From Paenibacillus tianmuensis (GTDB taxonomy: Bacteria; Bacillota; Bacilli; Paenibacillales; NBRC-103111), in NCBI RefSeq assembly GCF_900100345.1, contig NZ_FMTT01000010.1, forward strand, positions 80,096-144,095: a stretch of 64,000 nucleotides of DNA, written 5' to 3'. The notes under the pieces are model-generated. The model made no database searches, had not been told where the DNA came from, and saw only the letters and a list, made by a program, of their open reading frames with translations. The position numbers and the translations under genes were made by a program. Of this stretch, positions 17,726 through 27,900 are shown piece after piece. The number at the start of each line of letters is the position of its first letter. Within the stretch, counting starts at the first letter, position 1.

Positions 17726-19084
17726 TTGGGCAGCGTAGCGTTTGTATTTCCCGGACAAGGTTCGCAGTATCCGGGCATGGCCAAGGATCTTTATGATCGT
17801 GATAAAGTTGCGCGCCACGTATTTGAGGAAGCGAGCGACATGATTCATTTGGATCTGAAGAAGCTTTGTTTCGATACGGATATGAATGAACTGACAAGAA
17901 CCGAAAACGCGCAGCCTGCCATATTGACAGCTTCCTATGCAGCCTATCGGGTATTCATGAAGGAAGGCTTGAAGCCTTCTTTCATGGCCGGACACAGCTT
18001 GGGTGAAATCACTGCGTTGACATGCGCCGGAGCGATTTCCTTCAAAGATGCGATCCGGCTGGTAAGGGCCAGAGGATTGCTGATGCAGCGGGTGGCAGAG
18101 AAATCGCTGGGAAATATGGTTGCGATCAGGGGGGCCGGGGTTGAGGCGATTCAACAATTATGCGAAGCCTATTCCGTGAATGGCAAAATAGCGGTGATCT
18201 CCAACTATAATTCGACCGATCAGATTGTCATCTCCGGTGACAAAGAAGCCGTGGTGCAGGTAGGCGAGGCGGTCGAACGCCAGAATGGCAAATATACGGC
18301 TTTACAGGTCAGTGCGCCTTTTCATAGCCCCTTGCTTCAAGAGGCCGTGGGACAATTCAGGAATGAATTAATCAAGTATACTTATCGCGACCTGCAATGT
18401 CCTGTCATTTCCAATAGGACAGCCCGACCGTATCATGGGCCGGAGCAGATTGTACCCAGCTTATCCGAGCATCTGGTCCGTCCGGTGCTGTGGAAAACGA
18501 CCGTAGATTATTTCGTTGATCATGATGTCGGGTTTGTCGTTGAACTGGGGCCCAAAAACATACTGAGAAATTTGGTGACCCATTGTACGGACCGGATCGA
18601 GGCCTTTTCGTATGATGACCGCAATGATTCGTTCTATCGTTTCATGGACGAGATAACCGGAAAATCGGCAGCGGCGCTTGAAGCGCAAAAGGAACTGGAA
18701 AGCTCGCTAAGAACTCATATCAACCTATTGAAGGAATTATCCCGCTATCATCAGACGGGATGGCGGACGATGAAGGAGACCGGAGCGGATTTGAACAGAG
18801 TGACTCCGGTGACGTTATGTCTTGCCGGCGCGGTTTGTGTTCCCAATCAAAATCCGAATGAACAGGAATATCAAACGGGTGTCGTAGAGCCCTACCGAAA
18901 AGTGCGGAAGATGCAGGCGGTCATTGAACAGGAGGAAAGGATGCCCAGGGAAGAAGAGATTGAAGAAGCGTTTCAAATGCTGCTTTCCGTATTCAAGACC
19001 AAGAAGGTTCCCATTTGCGAGCAGCAACTGCAAATGGAGCTGATCTGCGAGCGGCTGATCCCGAAGGAAGAGGCATTGTACTAG
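17726..19084 (+). CDS. Discrete malonyl-CoA acyltransferase (trans-AT) with C-terminal extension
   Basis: This FabD-like acyltransferase has GQGSQYPGM, the nucleophile motif GHSLGE and SAPFHSP with the catalytic histidine, typical of malonyl-specific trans-ATs. The core ends near residue 300. A further ~140 residues (around AVCVPNQNPNEQEY and EEAFQMLLSVFKTKKVP) recur in similar form in the second AT of this cluster and are not part of FabD. Start TTG 17726 follows GGAGG by ten bases. It supplies malonyl units to the AT-less PKS encoded next, probably translated from the same transcript. Confidence 0.88.
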   Translation: MGSVAFVFPGQGSQYPGMAKDLYDRDKVARHVFEEASDMIHLDLKKLCFDTDMNELTRTENAQPAILTASYAAYRVFMKEGLKPSFMAGHSLGEITALTCAGAISFKDAIRLVRARGLLMQRVAEKSLGNMVAIRGAGVEAIQQLCEAYSVNGKIAVISNYNSTDQIVISGDKEAVVQVGEAVERQNGKYTALQVSAPFHSPLLQEAVGQFRNELIKYTYRDLQCPVISNRTARPYHGPEQIVPSLSEHLVRPVLWKTTVDYFVDHDVGFVVELGPKNILRNLVTHCTDRIEAFSYDDRNDSFYRFMDEITGKSAAALEAQKELESSLRTHINLLKELSRYHQTGWRTMKETGADLNRVTPVTLCLAGAVCVPNQNPNEQEYQTGVVEPYRKVRKMQAVIEQEERMPREEEIEEAFQMLLSVFKTKKVPICEQQLQMELICERLIPKEEALY

Positions 19085-19145
19085 GAATGCCGATCGTAAC
19101 AGCGTTATTATCTGCTCATGATTGAAGAGAGGGGTCGGATCGATA

Positions 19146-22100
19146 ATGGATTTTATGCGTCTCTCCAGTATTCGAAATTCGGATGAACCGGATATCGAGA
19201 TCAAGGAAGCGAATTCCAAAGATATTGCGGTCATCGGGATATCCGGGCAGATGTCCATGGCAGATCATCTCGATCAATACTGGGAAAATATCCTGAATAA
19301 AATCGAATGTGTAAAAGAATTTTCTGCCACAAGAAAACAAGATGCCGATCGATATTTAACGTTTAAGGGCATGGCGGCAGAAGAGCTGAGCTATTACGAT
19401 GCCGCTTTTTTGGATCGTATCGATCAATTCGACCCCAGGCTGTTTCACCTTACGCCCAAGGAAGCGAAGGTGATGGACCCGAAACAGAAGCTCTTCTTAA
19501 TGCATACGTGGAATGCGATTGAGGATGCCGGATACAGCCTGAAGGAAATAACGGGACAAAGAATCGGAGTGTACACGGGACTTAGCGATTTCGGCAGTGA
19601 AACTTATTTTGATATGTTGACCCATGTCGATCCCGGCTCCATCGAGATCGGGAGCACAGGGAATTTTCAGGCCATTATTCCGACCAGAATCTCCTACCTC
19701 CTTGATTTAAAAGGTCCGAGCATGGTAGTTGATACGGCTTGCTCTTCTTCGCTTGTCACGGTTCACTTGGCTTGTCGGGCTCTACGCAACAAGGAATGCG
19801 ACGCAGCCATCGTAGGGAGCGTACGTCTGCACTTATTGCCACTTCAGACCAATTACCGCATCGGATTCGAGTCCAAAGATGGAAGAACGAAGGCATTCGA
19901 TGATACGGCTACCGGAACCGGGGTCGGCGAGGGCGCGGTCGTCGTCATGTTGAAACCGCTGCAAAAAGCGAAAGCAGACGGCGATCACATTTACGCGGTG
20001 ATTAAGGGAACAGCCATCAATCAAGACGGCAATTCGATTGGCATCACAGCTCCCAATGCCGACGCTCAAGCGGATGTGATCGAAAGGGCGTGGAAGGATG
20101 CGGGGGTTTCAGCGGAAGATATCTCTTATATGGAAACTCACGGAACGGGGACCCGATTGGGCGATCCGATTGAAATTGACGGGATCAATAAAGTATTTTC
20201 CAGATATACATCGAAAAAACAATTTTGCGCGATCGGGTCGGTTAAAAGCAACATCGGCCATTTATATGAAGCGGCTGGGCTCGCGTCTTTGGTGAAATGC
20301 ATATATGCCTTAAACGAGCGGATCATTCCGCCGTCGATCAACTATCATATTCCGAATCGGGCGATCGATTTTCATGACTCTCCCGTGTACGTCAATGTCA
20401 AGACAAGAGAATGGAACCACGCGGGCGGGAAACGAATTTGCGGGGTGAGTTCGTTCGGCCTGAGCGGGACCAACTGTCATCTTATTCTGGAAGAACCAGA
20501 GACGCGCGAGCGCCCGGCTATAGAAGAGCAAGGCCCTTCGGTGCTGACGTTGTCGGGAAAAGCGGAAGGCATTGTCAAGGAGCTTGTGGATCGGTATTTG
20601 ACGCAGTTTCAACGCATTCGAGCGCAGCATCCGAAAGATGTTTGTTATACGGCAGCGGTAGGAAGACATCATTACAAGCATCGAGTGGCGATTGTGTTCT
20701 CTACCTATGATCAATTATTCGAAGCTTTAAGGGAAATCTCCGAAACTCCGCTGGCCGAATTGAATCACGCAAGCATCTACTACAATGACATCGAAGGAAA
20801 CCATGAGCCCGACCTTGTCGGAAAAATAAACACCCTCGACTTGAACGCACCGAATCAAGAAGAAGACCTGCGGCAGCTGGCCCTTGCCTATGTCCATCAT
20901 CTTGAAATACAATGGGCTGATTTGTACGGCTCCGCCAAAAGAAAAAGAGCAAGATTGCCATCCTGGGTCTTTGAGCTGGAAAGGTACTGGATTGATGTTC
21001 CTCAAGCTGGAAGAAGGCCTGAGCGAGCGGACCACGTGGAAGAATGGGCCGAGGAACACCGCGAAATTGTGCTTGACGGACGTACGGACGGCAGCTATTC
21101 GGCTACGGAGAGAAAGCTTGGAGCCATCGTAAAAGAAGTCATGGGTTATGACCAAATCAATATTTATGAGAATTTCTATGAGCTTGGCGGCGATTCGTTG
21201 CTCGCCATGAAAGCCTATACCAAAATTAACGAATGGTTCCAAGTGAATATTTCAGCGGCGGACATCTTTTCCTATCCATCCATTGCGCTGCTGTCCCAAT
21301 ATATCGATAAATGTTTATCGAAGAGCGAAGCAAGCGAATGGACCGTTCCGGCAGACCGCACGCCGGCGCAGGATGCACATGATGAATTTGCAATCATCGG
21401 TATGGCAGGCAAGTTTCCGCTGGCCGATCATATTGAGCAGTATTGGGAAAACATTTGTGGCAAAGTGAACTGTGTCAGAGACATTCCCGCGAATAGAAGA
21501 GAAGATTTGAAAAACTATATTCGACAGCTGGGGTATGACGAGAACGACATCCAATTTGCCAAAGCAGGGTATTTGCAGGAGATTGACAAGTTTGATTATG
21601 AGTTTTTCGGATTGACCTTGAAAGAAGCAACCCTTATGGACCCTGCCCAACGCTGCTTCCTGGAGGTTGTGTACGAAATGGCGGAAGAGGCCGGCTATGG
21701 CGGTAACCGGCTGGTTGGCAGCAATACGGGCGTTTTTGTCGGCTACATCGACGAGTATCTATATAATTACCGGAGATTTATATACGATTCCGACCCTTCG
21801 TTAACCAAGTATTCGTTGTCGGGGAACCTGAGCGCGAATATATCGGCCAGAATATCGTACTCGCTTGATTTAAGAGGCCCCAGCGTTGTCTTGGATACCT
21901 CTTGCTCTTCATCTTTAGTCGCTCTGAATGCGGCCTTAAAAAGCCTAAAAACAGGCGAATGCGATACTGCCATTGTAGGCAGCGCCAAAATCAAGCTGAT
22001 TCCGATTCATAATCCGGAAAGCCGTGTCGGCGTGGAATCGGAGCATGCGATGATCCGGGCATTCGATGACGATGCGGATGGCATTGCGGAAGGTGAAGCT

Positions 22101-24926
22101 GTCGCTGCGATCATGATCAAGCCGCTCAAGAAGGCCATGGCAGACGGCGATTATATCCGTGCGGTGATCAAGGGAAGCGCCGTGAATCAAGACGGCACCG
22201 GTATGGGGATCATGGCGCCCAGGTCCGAAACGCAGACGCAAGTCATTCTGGATGCCTGGAAAGACGCCGGAATTGACCCGGCCTCCATCACTTATATCGA
22301 GACGCATGGAACGGGCACGAAATTAGGTGACCTGGTAGAATATGACGGGCTGAAAAAAGCGTTCGGGAAATATACGAACGAGAAGCAGTATATTGCGCTA
22401 GGTTCCGTTAAAACCAATTTGGGGCACGTTTACCAAGCCTCCGGACTCGCCAGCGTCATCAAGGCGGTTTTATCGCTGCAGCACAAAAAGCTGGTTCCCA
22501 GCTTGCACTTCGACCGGCCCAACCGGCTCATCGATTTCGAAGAATCTCCCTTTTATTTCAACAATATATTGAGGGATTGGGAGACCCATGGCATTCCAAG
22601 GCGGTGCGGTGTAAGCTCGTTTGGATTCAGCGGAACGAACGGCCACGTCGTCCTTGAAGAATATGACGAGAACGATCAAGAGCAGCAGGGAGCCACGGGG
22701 CCATATATTGTAACATTGTCCGGGAAAAGCAAAGAGGTGCTGCACAATCTGGTTCGCAGTTACCTGGAATTTTTGGAGCAGCGACCGGATATCGACATGG
22801 GGCGATTGAGTTTTACAACCAATGCAGGCAGAGGTCATTATAATGAAAGACTGGCGTTAATCGTGAAGGATCAAGACGACCTGAAACATAAATTAAACCA
22901 GTTATTATTGCATCATGGGGAAAACATCCGGCTGGAAGACATTTATTACGGAACATCAGCGTCGATTCCCAGAGGAAGCGTCAGGGAAGAAAGCCGCATC
23001 CACGAAATGACAAGGAGTCCGGCGGGCTTAAAACAGATTTGCTTATCCTATGCGGCAGGCGCCGATATTCCCTGGGACAAGCTGTACGAAGAGCATGAGA
23101 AGCATGTCCTGCCGCTGCCGACCTATCCGTTTATGCGCAAGAGATGCTGGTTTCAGCCAAAAGCCAGAAACAGAAGCTTCTCCATTGTGGAAGAGGATGT
23201 AGTGAACGACTATGAGCTCCTTGAATTGGAACAACAACATCGGAGGCGGATGGAGACCGAGGTCGCCGCTGCCGGCGCAGAGGCGATGAGCGGTCTTACG
23301 GAGATTGAGCATGCGGTCATTCAAGCCTTTAAGGAAGTTCTGGGAATCAAGCAGGTAAGATTGGAGGATCATTTCTTCGAGCTTGGGGGAAATTCCCTGA
23401 AAGCGACGAAGCTGGCTTCCAAGATTTATCAGCTGCTGGAAGTGCTGATGCCGTTGAGCGATATTTTGATCTATCCGTCGGTTCGGGATTTTGTGAATCA
23501 CATCGAACAGCTGGTTAAAGACAATAAGACCATGACAAGGATACCGGTACTGCCGGAGCAGGAATTTTACGACTTAACCGTTAAGCAAAAGGATCTCTGG
23601 TTGTCGACACAGCTGTATGAAGACACCAGCGCCATGAATATAACCTCCGGCTGGCTGCTGGAGAAGGTGGACATCGCCTTGCTGCTCCAAGCGTTCTGGG
23701 CTGTCGTGGAACGTCATCCCATCTTGAAAACACGCGTCGTTATCGAAGACGGAGAGCCCCGGCAGACCCTTGATTCCGGCGACACGATAGCGAGGGCATA
23801 TCATTATCTTGATCTTAGCGGCAGTGAAGGGATCGAAGAATCGTTAGAAAGGCTGAAGAGGACCGAGGTCAAGAAACCGATTCATCTGGAGCGTGATCCG
23901 CTAATTCGTCTGACGATGGCCAACATCGGTCAGGAGCGCCATTTTCTGGTGTTTGTCATTCACCATATCATCTCCGACTGGTGGTCCATCGATTTGATCA
24001 TGAATGATTTGGTCAAGTATTATAACGCGTTCAGTTCGAATACGGCGCCGCAGTTGGAACCGTTGTCGGTCAAATTCTCGGATATTGTAGCGTGGCATAA
24101 AGAAAAAATGGAGACCGACAAAGAAAAGCTGGAGTGCTACTGGAACGGCATTCTTCAAGGTCCGCTGCCAGTGATGAACCTCAGGACCGACTTTGAGCGC
24201 CCCCTTCAAAAAGATCTGGGCGGCAAAAGACTGGATGCAAAATTCGATATGGATGTGATGGGCCGTCTGAAACATATGGCGGACGTGAATCAAGGAACCA
24301 TGTTTATGACCGTGTTATCGGGAGTATTTTCGCTCTTGCATTTGTACTCCGGGCAGAACGATATGATTGTGGGGATCAATTCATCGGGAAGAGAGCACTA
24401 TCAGTTGCAGGATCAAGTCGGCTATTTCGTCAATGTGCTGCCTCTGAGAATCCAAATCGACAGCAAGGATACCTACATCCAATTGTTCGGCAGAGTCAGG
24501 CAGCAGTCACTGGGGGCGCTTGAACATCAAGATTATCCGTTAGTGCTGATGATGGACAACGAACATGTTGTGCGGGACCAGAGCCGGTCCCCGATATTCG
24601 ATGTCTTGGCGCAGTTTATCATTGATCCGTCGAATGACGATAGCATGCGGGTAAATCATGGCTGCATCCGCGAAATCCCGATCGAATCCTTGGAAAGCAA
24701 ATATGATCTGGTCTTCAACTTCTTCGAGAGACGCGGAGAAATTACATTGGAGTTGGAGTATAGCGATAGCTTGTTTAAAGAGGAAACGATGGAACGAATG
24801 ATCGCAAGATTAAAACGGATCTTTGAACAATACTCCAATAACGCACAATTGACGGTTCGTGAATTGCAAACGGAAGAGAGCCCGTATAGCCGTATTTCGC
24901 CCATTCAAAAGAGGAAAAGAGGGTAG
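19146..24926 (+). CDS. Trans-AT PKS/NRPS: KS-ACP-KS-PCP-C
   Basis: A protein of about 1926 residues. KS1 (about 30-450) has DTACSSS, THGTGT and NIGHL, so all catalytic residues are present. A flanking region ends in RLPSWVFELERYW, followed by ACP1 (GGDSLLAM near 681). KS2 (about 745-1170) has DTSCSSS, THGTGT and NLGHV, then the post-KS motif LPTYPFMRKRCW and a carrier domain (GGNSLKATK near 1413). A condensation domain (1465-1900) with an intact HHIISDWWS ends the protein. There are no AT, KR, DH, ER or methyltransferase domains, so each module should leave a beta-keto group unless trans-acting enzymes act. Extender units must come from the two discrete ATs. The next NRPS starts six bases after the stop codon. 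Confidence 0.9.
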   Translation: MDFMRLSSIRNSDEPDIEIKEANSKDIAVIGISGQMSMADHLDQYWENILNKIECVKEFSATRKQDADRYLTFKGMAAEELSYYDAAFLDRIDQFDPRLFHLTPKEAKVMDPKQKLFLMHTWNAIEDAGYSLKEITGQRIGVYTGLSDFGSETYFDMLTHVDPGSIEIGSTGNFQAIIPTRISYLLDLKGPSMVVDTACSSSLVTVHLACRALRNKECDAAIVGSVRLHLLPLQTNYRIGFESKDGRTKAFDDTATGTGVGEGAVVVMLKPLQKAKADGDHIYAVIKGTAINQDGNSIGITAPNADAQADVIERAWKDAGVSAEDISYMETHGTGTRLGDPIEIDGINKVFSRYTSKKQFCAIGSVKSNIGHLYEAAGLASLVKCIYALNERIIPPSINYHIPNRAIDFHDSPVYVNVKTREWNHAGGKRICGVSSFGLSGTNCHLILEEPETRERPAIEEQGPSVLTLSGKAEGIVKELVDRYLTQFQRIRAQHPKDVCYTAAVGRHHYKHRVAIVFSTYDQLFEALREISETPLAELNHASIYYNDIEGNHEPDLVGKINTLDLNAPNQEEDLRQLALAYVHHLEIQWADLYGSAKRKRARLPSWVFELERYWIDVPQAGRRPERADHVEEWAEEHREIVLDGRTDGSYSATERKLGAIVKEVMGYDQINIYENFYELGGDSLLAMKAYTKINEWFQVNISAADIFSYPSIALLSQYIDKCLSKSEASEWTVPADRTPAQDAHDEFAIIGMAGKFPLADHIEQYWENICGKVNCVRDIPANRREDLKNYIRQLGYDENDIQFAKAGYLQEIDKFDYEFFGLTLKEATLMDPAQRCFLEVVYEMAEEAGYGGNRLVGSNTGVFVGYIDEYLYNYRRFIYDSDPSLTKYSLSGNLSANISARISYSLDLRGPSVVLDTSCSSSLVALNAALKSLKTGECDTAIVGSAKIKLIPIHNPESRVGVESEHAMIRAFDDDADGIAEGEAVAAIMIKPLKKAMADGDYIRAVIKGSAVNQDGTGMGIMAPRSETQTQVILDAWKDAGIDPASITYIETHGTGTKLGDLVEYDGLKKAFGKYTNEKQYIALGSVKTNLGHVYQASGLASVIKAVLSLQHKKLVPSLHFDRPNRLIDFEESPFYFNNILRDWETHGIPRRCGVSSFGFSGTNGHVVLEEYDENDQEQQGATGPYIVTLSGKSKEVLHNLVRSYLEFLEQRPDIDMGRLSFTTNAGRGHYNERLALIVKDQDDLKHKLNQLLLHHGENIRLEDIYYGTSASIPRGSVREESRIHEMTRSPAGLKQICLSYAAGADIPWDKLYEEHEKHVLPLPTYPFMRKRCWFQPKARNRSFSIVEEDVVNDYELLELEQQHRRRMETEVAAAGAEAMSGLTEIEHAVIQAFKEVLGIKQVRLEDHFFELGGNSLKATKLASKIYQLLEVLMPLSDILIYPSVRDFVNHIEQLVKDNKTMTRIPVLPEQEFYDLTVKQKDLWLSTQLYEDTSAMNITSGWLLEKVDIALLLQAFWAVVERHPILKTRVVIEDGEPRQTLDSGDTIARAYHYLDLSGSEGIEESLERLKRTEVKKPIHLERDPLIRLTMANIGQERHFLVFVIHHIISDWWSIDLIMNDLVKYYNAFSSNTAPQLEPLSVKFSDIVAWHKEKMETDKEKLECYWNGILQGPLPVMNLRTDFERPLQKDLGGKRLDAKFDMDVMGRLKHMADVNQGTMFMTVLSGVFSLLHLYSGQNDMIVGINSSGREHYQLQDQVGYFVNVLPLRIQIDSKDTYIQLFGRVRQQSLGALEHQDYPLVLMMDNEHVVRDQSRSPIFDVLAQFIIDPSNDDSMRVNHGCIREIPIESLESKYDLVFNFFERRGEITLELEYSDSLFKEETMERMIARLKRIFEQYSNNAQLTVRELQTEESPYSRISPIQKRKRG

Positions 24927-24932
24927 AAGAAC

Positions 24933-27900
24933 ATGGAATATCAAAGTTCGGCTTTTCAGGAACAGCTTTGGCTGCATGATGCATTCGAAAGAAAGCGTTT
25001 ATCGGCTTATGGCGCCGATTATTACAACATTCCAATCATCTTTCGAATCAATGGCATCGTTCATGAGCATGAGATACGCGAAGCATTAACAAGGCTGCTG
25101 GAAAAGCACGAAGCGCTGAGAACATCGCTTCTGATGAGCAACGGAGCGGTCACGCAGCACATTCGCGAGCAAGCGGAGCCCGTCTTGATCACTCTGGACT
25201 GGTCTGGCGAGAATCGAACGGAGATCGAAGCGTTAGCTGTTCTCAAGGAACTCAACGCGCAGGCTTTTCTGGACGGGTTAGAGGCTCCGCTGGTCAAAAG
25301 CGTCTTTCTGCCCTTAAATCGGGAAATCTCCTACCTCTTGCTTACGATCCATCGTGCGATCTGTGATGAGCGGTCAGTCAAAATCCTGAAAAGAGACTTT
25401 ATTCGACGGTTTACCGCTTATGCCAACGATGAACAACCGGATGATGCGGCGGAGCTTCCTTTGCAGTATGCCGACTTCTCGGAGTGGCAACACGAATTGC
25501 CCGATGAAATTCTCGAAACTCATCTCATGTATTGGAAAAGAAAGCTGAATAAAGAGCTTCGGCCGATCGTATTGCCGATGCAGAGGAAAAAAACGGAAGC
25601 CCCTGCGTATCAACCTGCGGAGTACCGGCTTGTATTCCAGCCGGAGCTGATGGAGAAAGTGGAGCGGCTGCGAATTCAAGCCGGTCTGGAAAAAAGAATC
25701 ATCTTCCTGACGGTGCTTAAGATACTGCTGCTGAAATTCACGGGGGAGAAAGAGATCCATATCGGCACAACCGTATCCGAGGGGATGAGTGAGGAATTAT
25801 TGGATACGGTGGGCCCGATTTCGAATCCGTTGATTCTCCATGACGAATTGTACGACAGCAAGCCGTTTCTGGACATCGCGAGGCAGATCGCTCAAACCTG
25901 TCAAGAGGCCAAGGACCACAGTATCATTCCTTTTGAAAGAATTGCAAAGGAAATGAAGTTGCGGAATAGCGGCGATGCGGCTCCGCTCTTCGATATTTTG
26001 TTCCATTATTGGGATGCCGACGAAGATATGCCCGTATCCCGAATTCAGGTCATAGAGTCGAATATCGGATGGGGCAAGGCTGATTATCACGTTCTGGTTC
26101 AGGAAGAGGAGTCGGAGACCAGGCTGTATGTTACTTACGATTCCTGTTGTTATTCCGGGCAGCAGGCCGCGCAGCTGGCGCATAGCTTCATGACGTTATG
26201 CGAGGCGTTATGCGGGGACCCGGATCAACCGGTTCTTCATGCCGAGTTTATTGACGAAGACGAGAAAAATCTTCTGCTATCTCAATGGACGAATACGAAT
26301 GTCGAGGCCATGACCGAGGAATGCGTGCATCATCTCTTTTCGCGGCAAGCCCTCAAAACTCCCGATCATATTGCCGTGCAGTATGATGAACAAACGATGA
26401 CCTATGGGGAATTGGAGGAATCGTCGAATCAAATTGCGAATTGGCTCAAGCGTCACGGGATCGAAAGCGAAGACATCATTGCCATTGTCATGGATCGAAA
26501 TATTCACACCGTGGAACTGATGCTCGGTATTTTGAAGGCCGGCGCATGCTATTTGACGATCGAGCCGGATGCCCCGGTGGAGAGGCGGCGGTATATTTTA
26601 GAGGATAGCCGTCCCAAGCTCGTCATTGTTGAAGAGCGTTATGCCGACGCGGCCCACGGGGAACAGGCTGTGATTCTGGAGTCTCTCTTGCAGAACAAGG
26701 CCGGCGAGCCGAAGGAAGTTACAAGCCCATGCCATCATGCGAATCTGGCTTACGTGATTTATACGTCCGGTACGACCGGCAAGCCTAAAGGCGTCCTCCT
26801 TGAGCATCGAAACCTGGCGAGAATCGTCTGCCACAGTCAACACTTGTTTGACTATACGGCAGACGATGTATGGTCCATGTCCCACCCTTACAGCTTTGAT
26901 TTTTCGGTATGGGAAATGTACTGCGCACTACTGACAGGGGGAAGGGTTGTCATTGTTCCGCGAAGTGTTGTCAAGGATACGGCGCGCTTTAGACATTATT
27001 TAAGCGAATACGGCGTGACGGTGCTGTGCCAGACCCCGACGGCATGCAACGCCCTTATCCATGAGGAAATCAAGCATCCCGGGGCTGACCTGAAAGTCAG
27101 AACGATCATTTTCGGCGGAGAAGCTTTGAGTGTAGGGGATTTACGGGAGCTAAGAGAGAAATATCCGGAAATGACATTTGTGAATAGTTATGGGATTACG
27201 GAAACAACCATACTCGCAACGTTCAAGAAGGTGACGGACGAAGAAATCGCATCCCATGTGAATTCGATCGGCGTACCGCTTCCCAATTATCAAGTCTATG
27301 TGCTGAATTCCCGGCAGCAAATCGTTCCCATCGGCGTCGAGGGCGAACTATACGTGGGCGGAAGCGGTGTGGCAAGAGCGTATTTGAATCGACCGGAGCT
27401 CACTCAGGAAAAATTCGTTCCAAACCCGTTTGGGGAAGGAAGATTGTATCGTTCCGGCGACTTGGCCAGATGGAAGCCTAACGGCGAGCTGGAGTATATC
27501 GGGAGAATCGATGATCAAGTTAAAATACGGGGCTATCGCATGGAGCTTGGCGAAATCGAAACGATCCTCAAGCGTCAGCCCGGAATTCGGAACGCCGCTG
27601 TCATGGCAAGAGAAAAGGCCGGAGAATCCTGCTTGTGCGCCTACCTTGTTTCAGATCATTCCATCGGCTTGAGCGCCTTGCGCAGTGCCCTAGCGGAGCA
27701 TTTGCCCGAGTATATGATCCCTGCCTATATGCAGCAGATCGGGGAAATACCGATGACCGTTAACGGGAAGGTCGATAAAAAAGCGCTGCCCGAGATCGAG
27801 GCAAGCAGCGAGATGGAATACGTGCCTCCCGGAACCTACATCGAGAAGTCCTTTGCGCGAATTTTCGAAGAAGTGCTGGATGTCGAGCGGATAGGGATCT

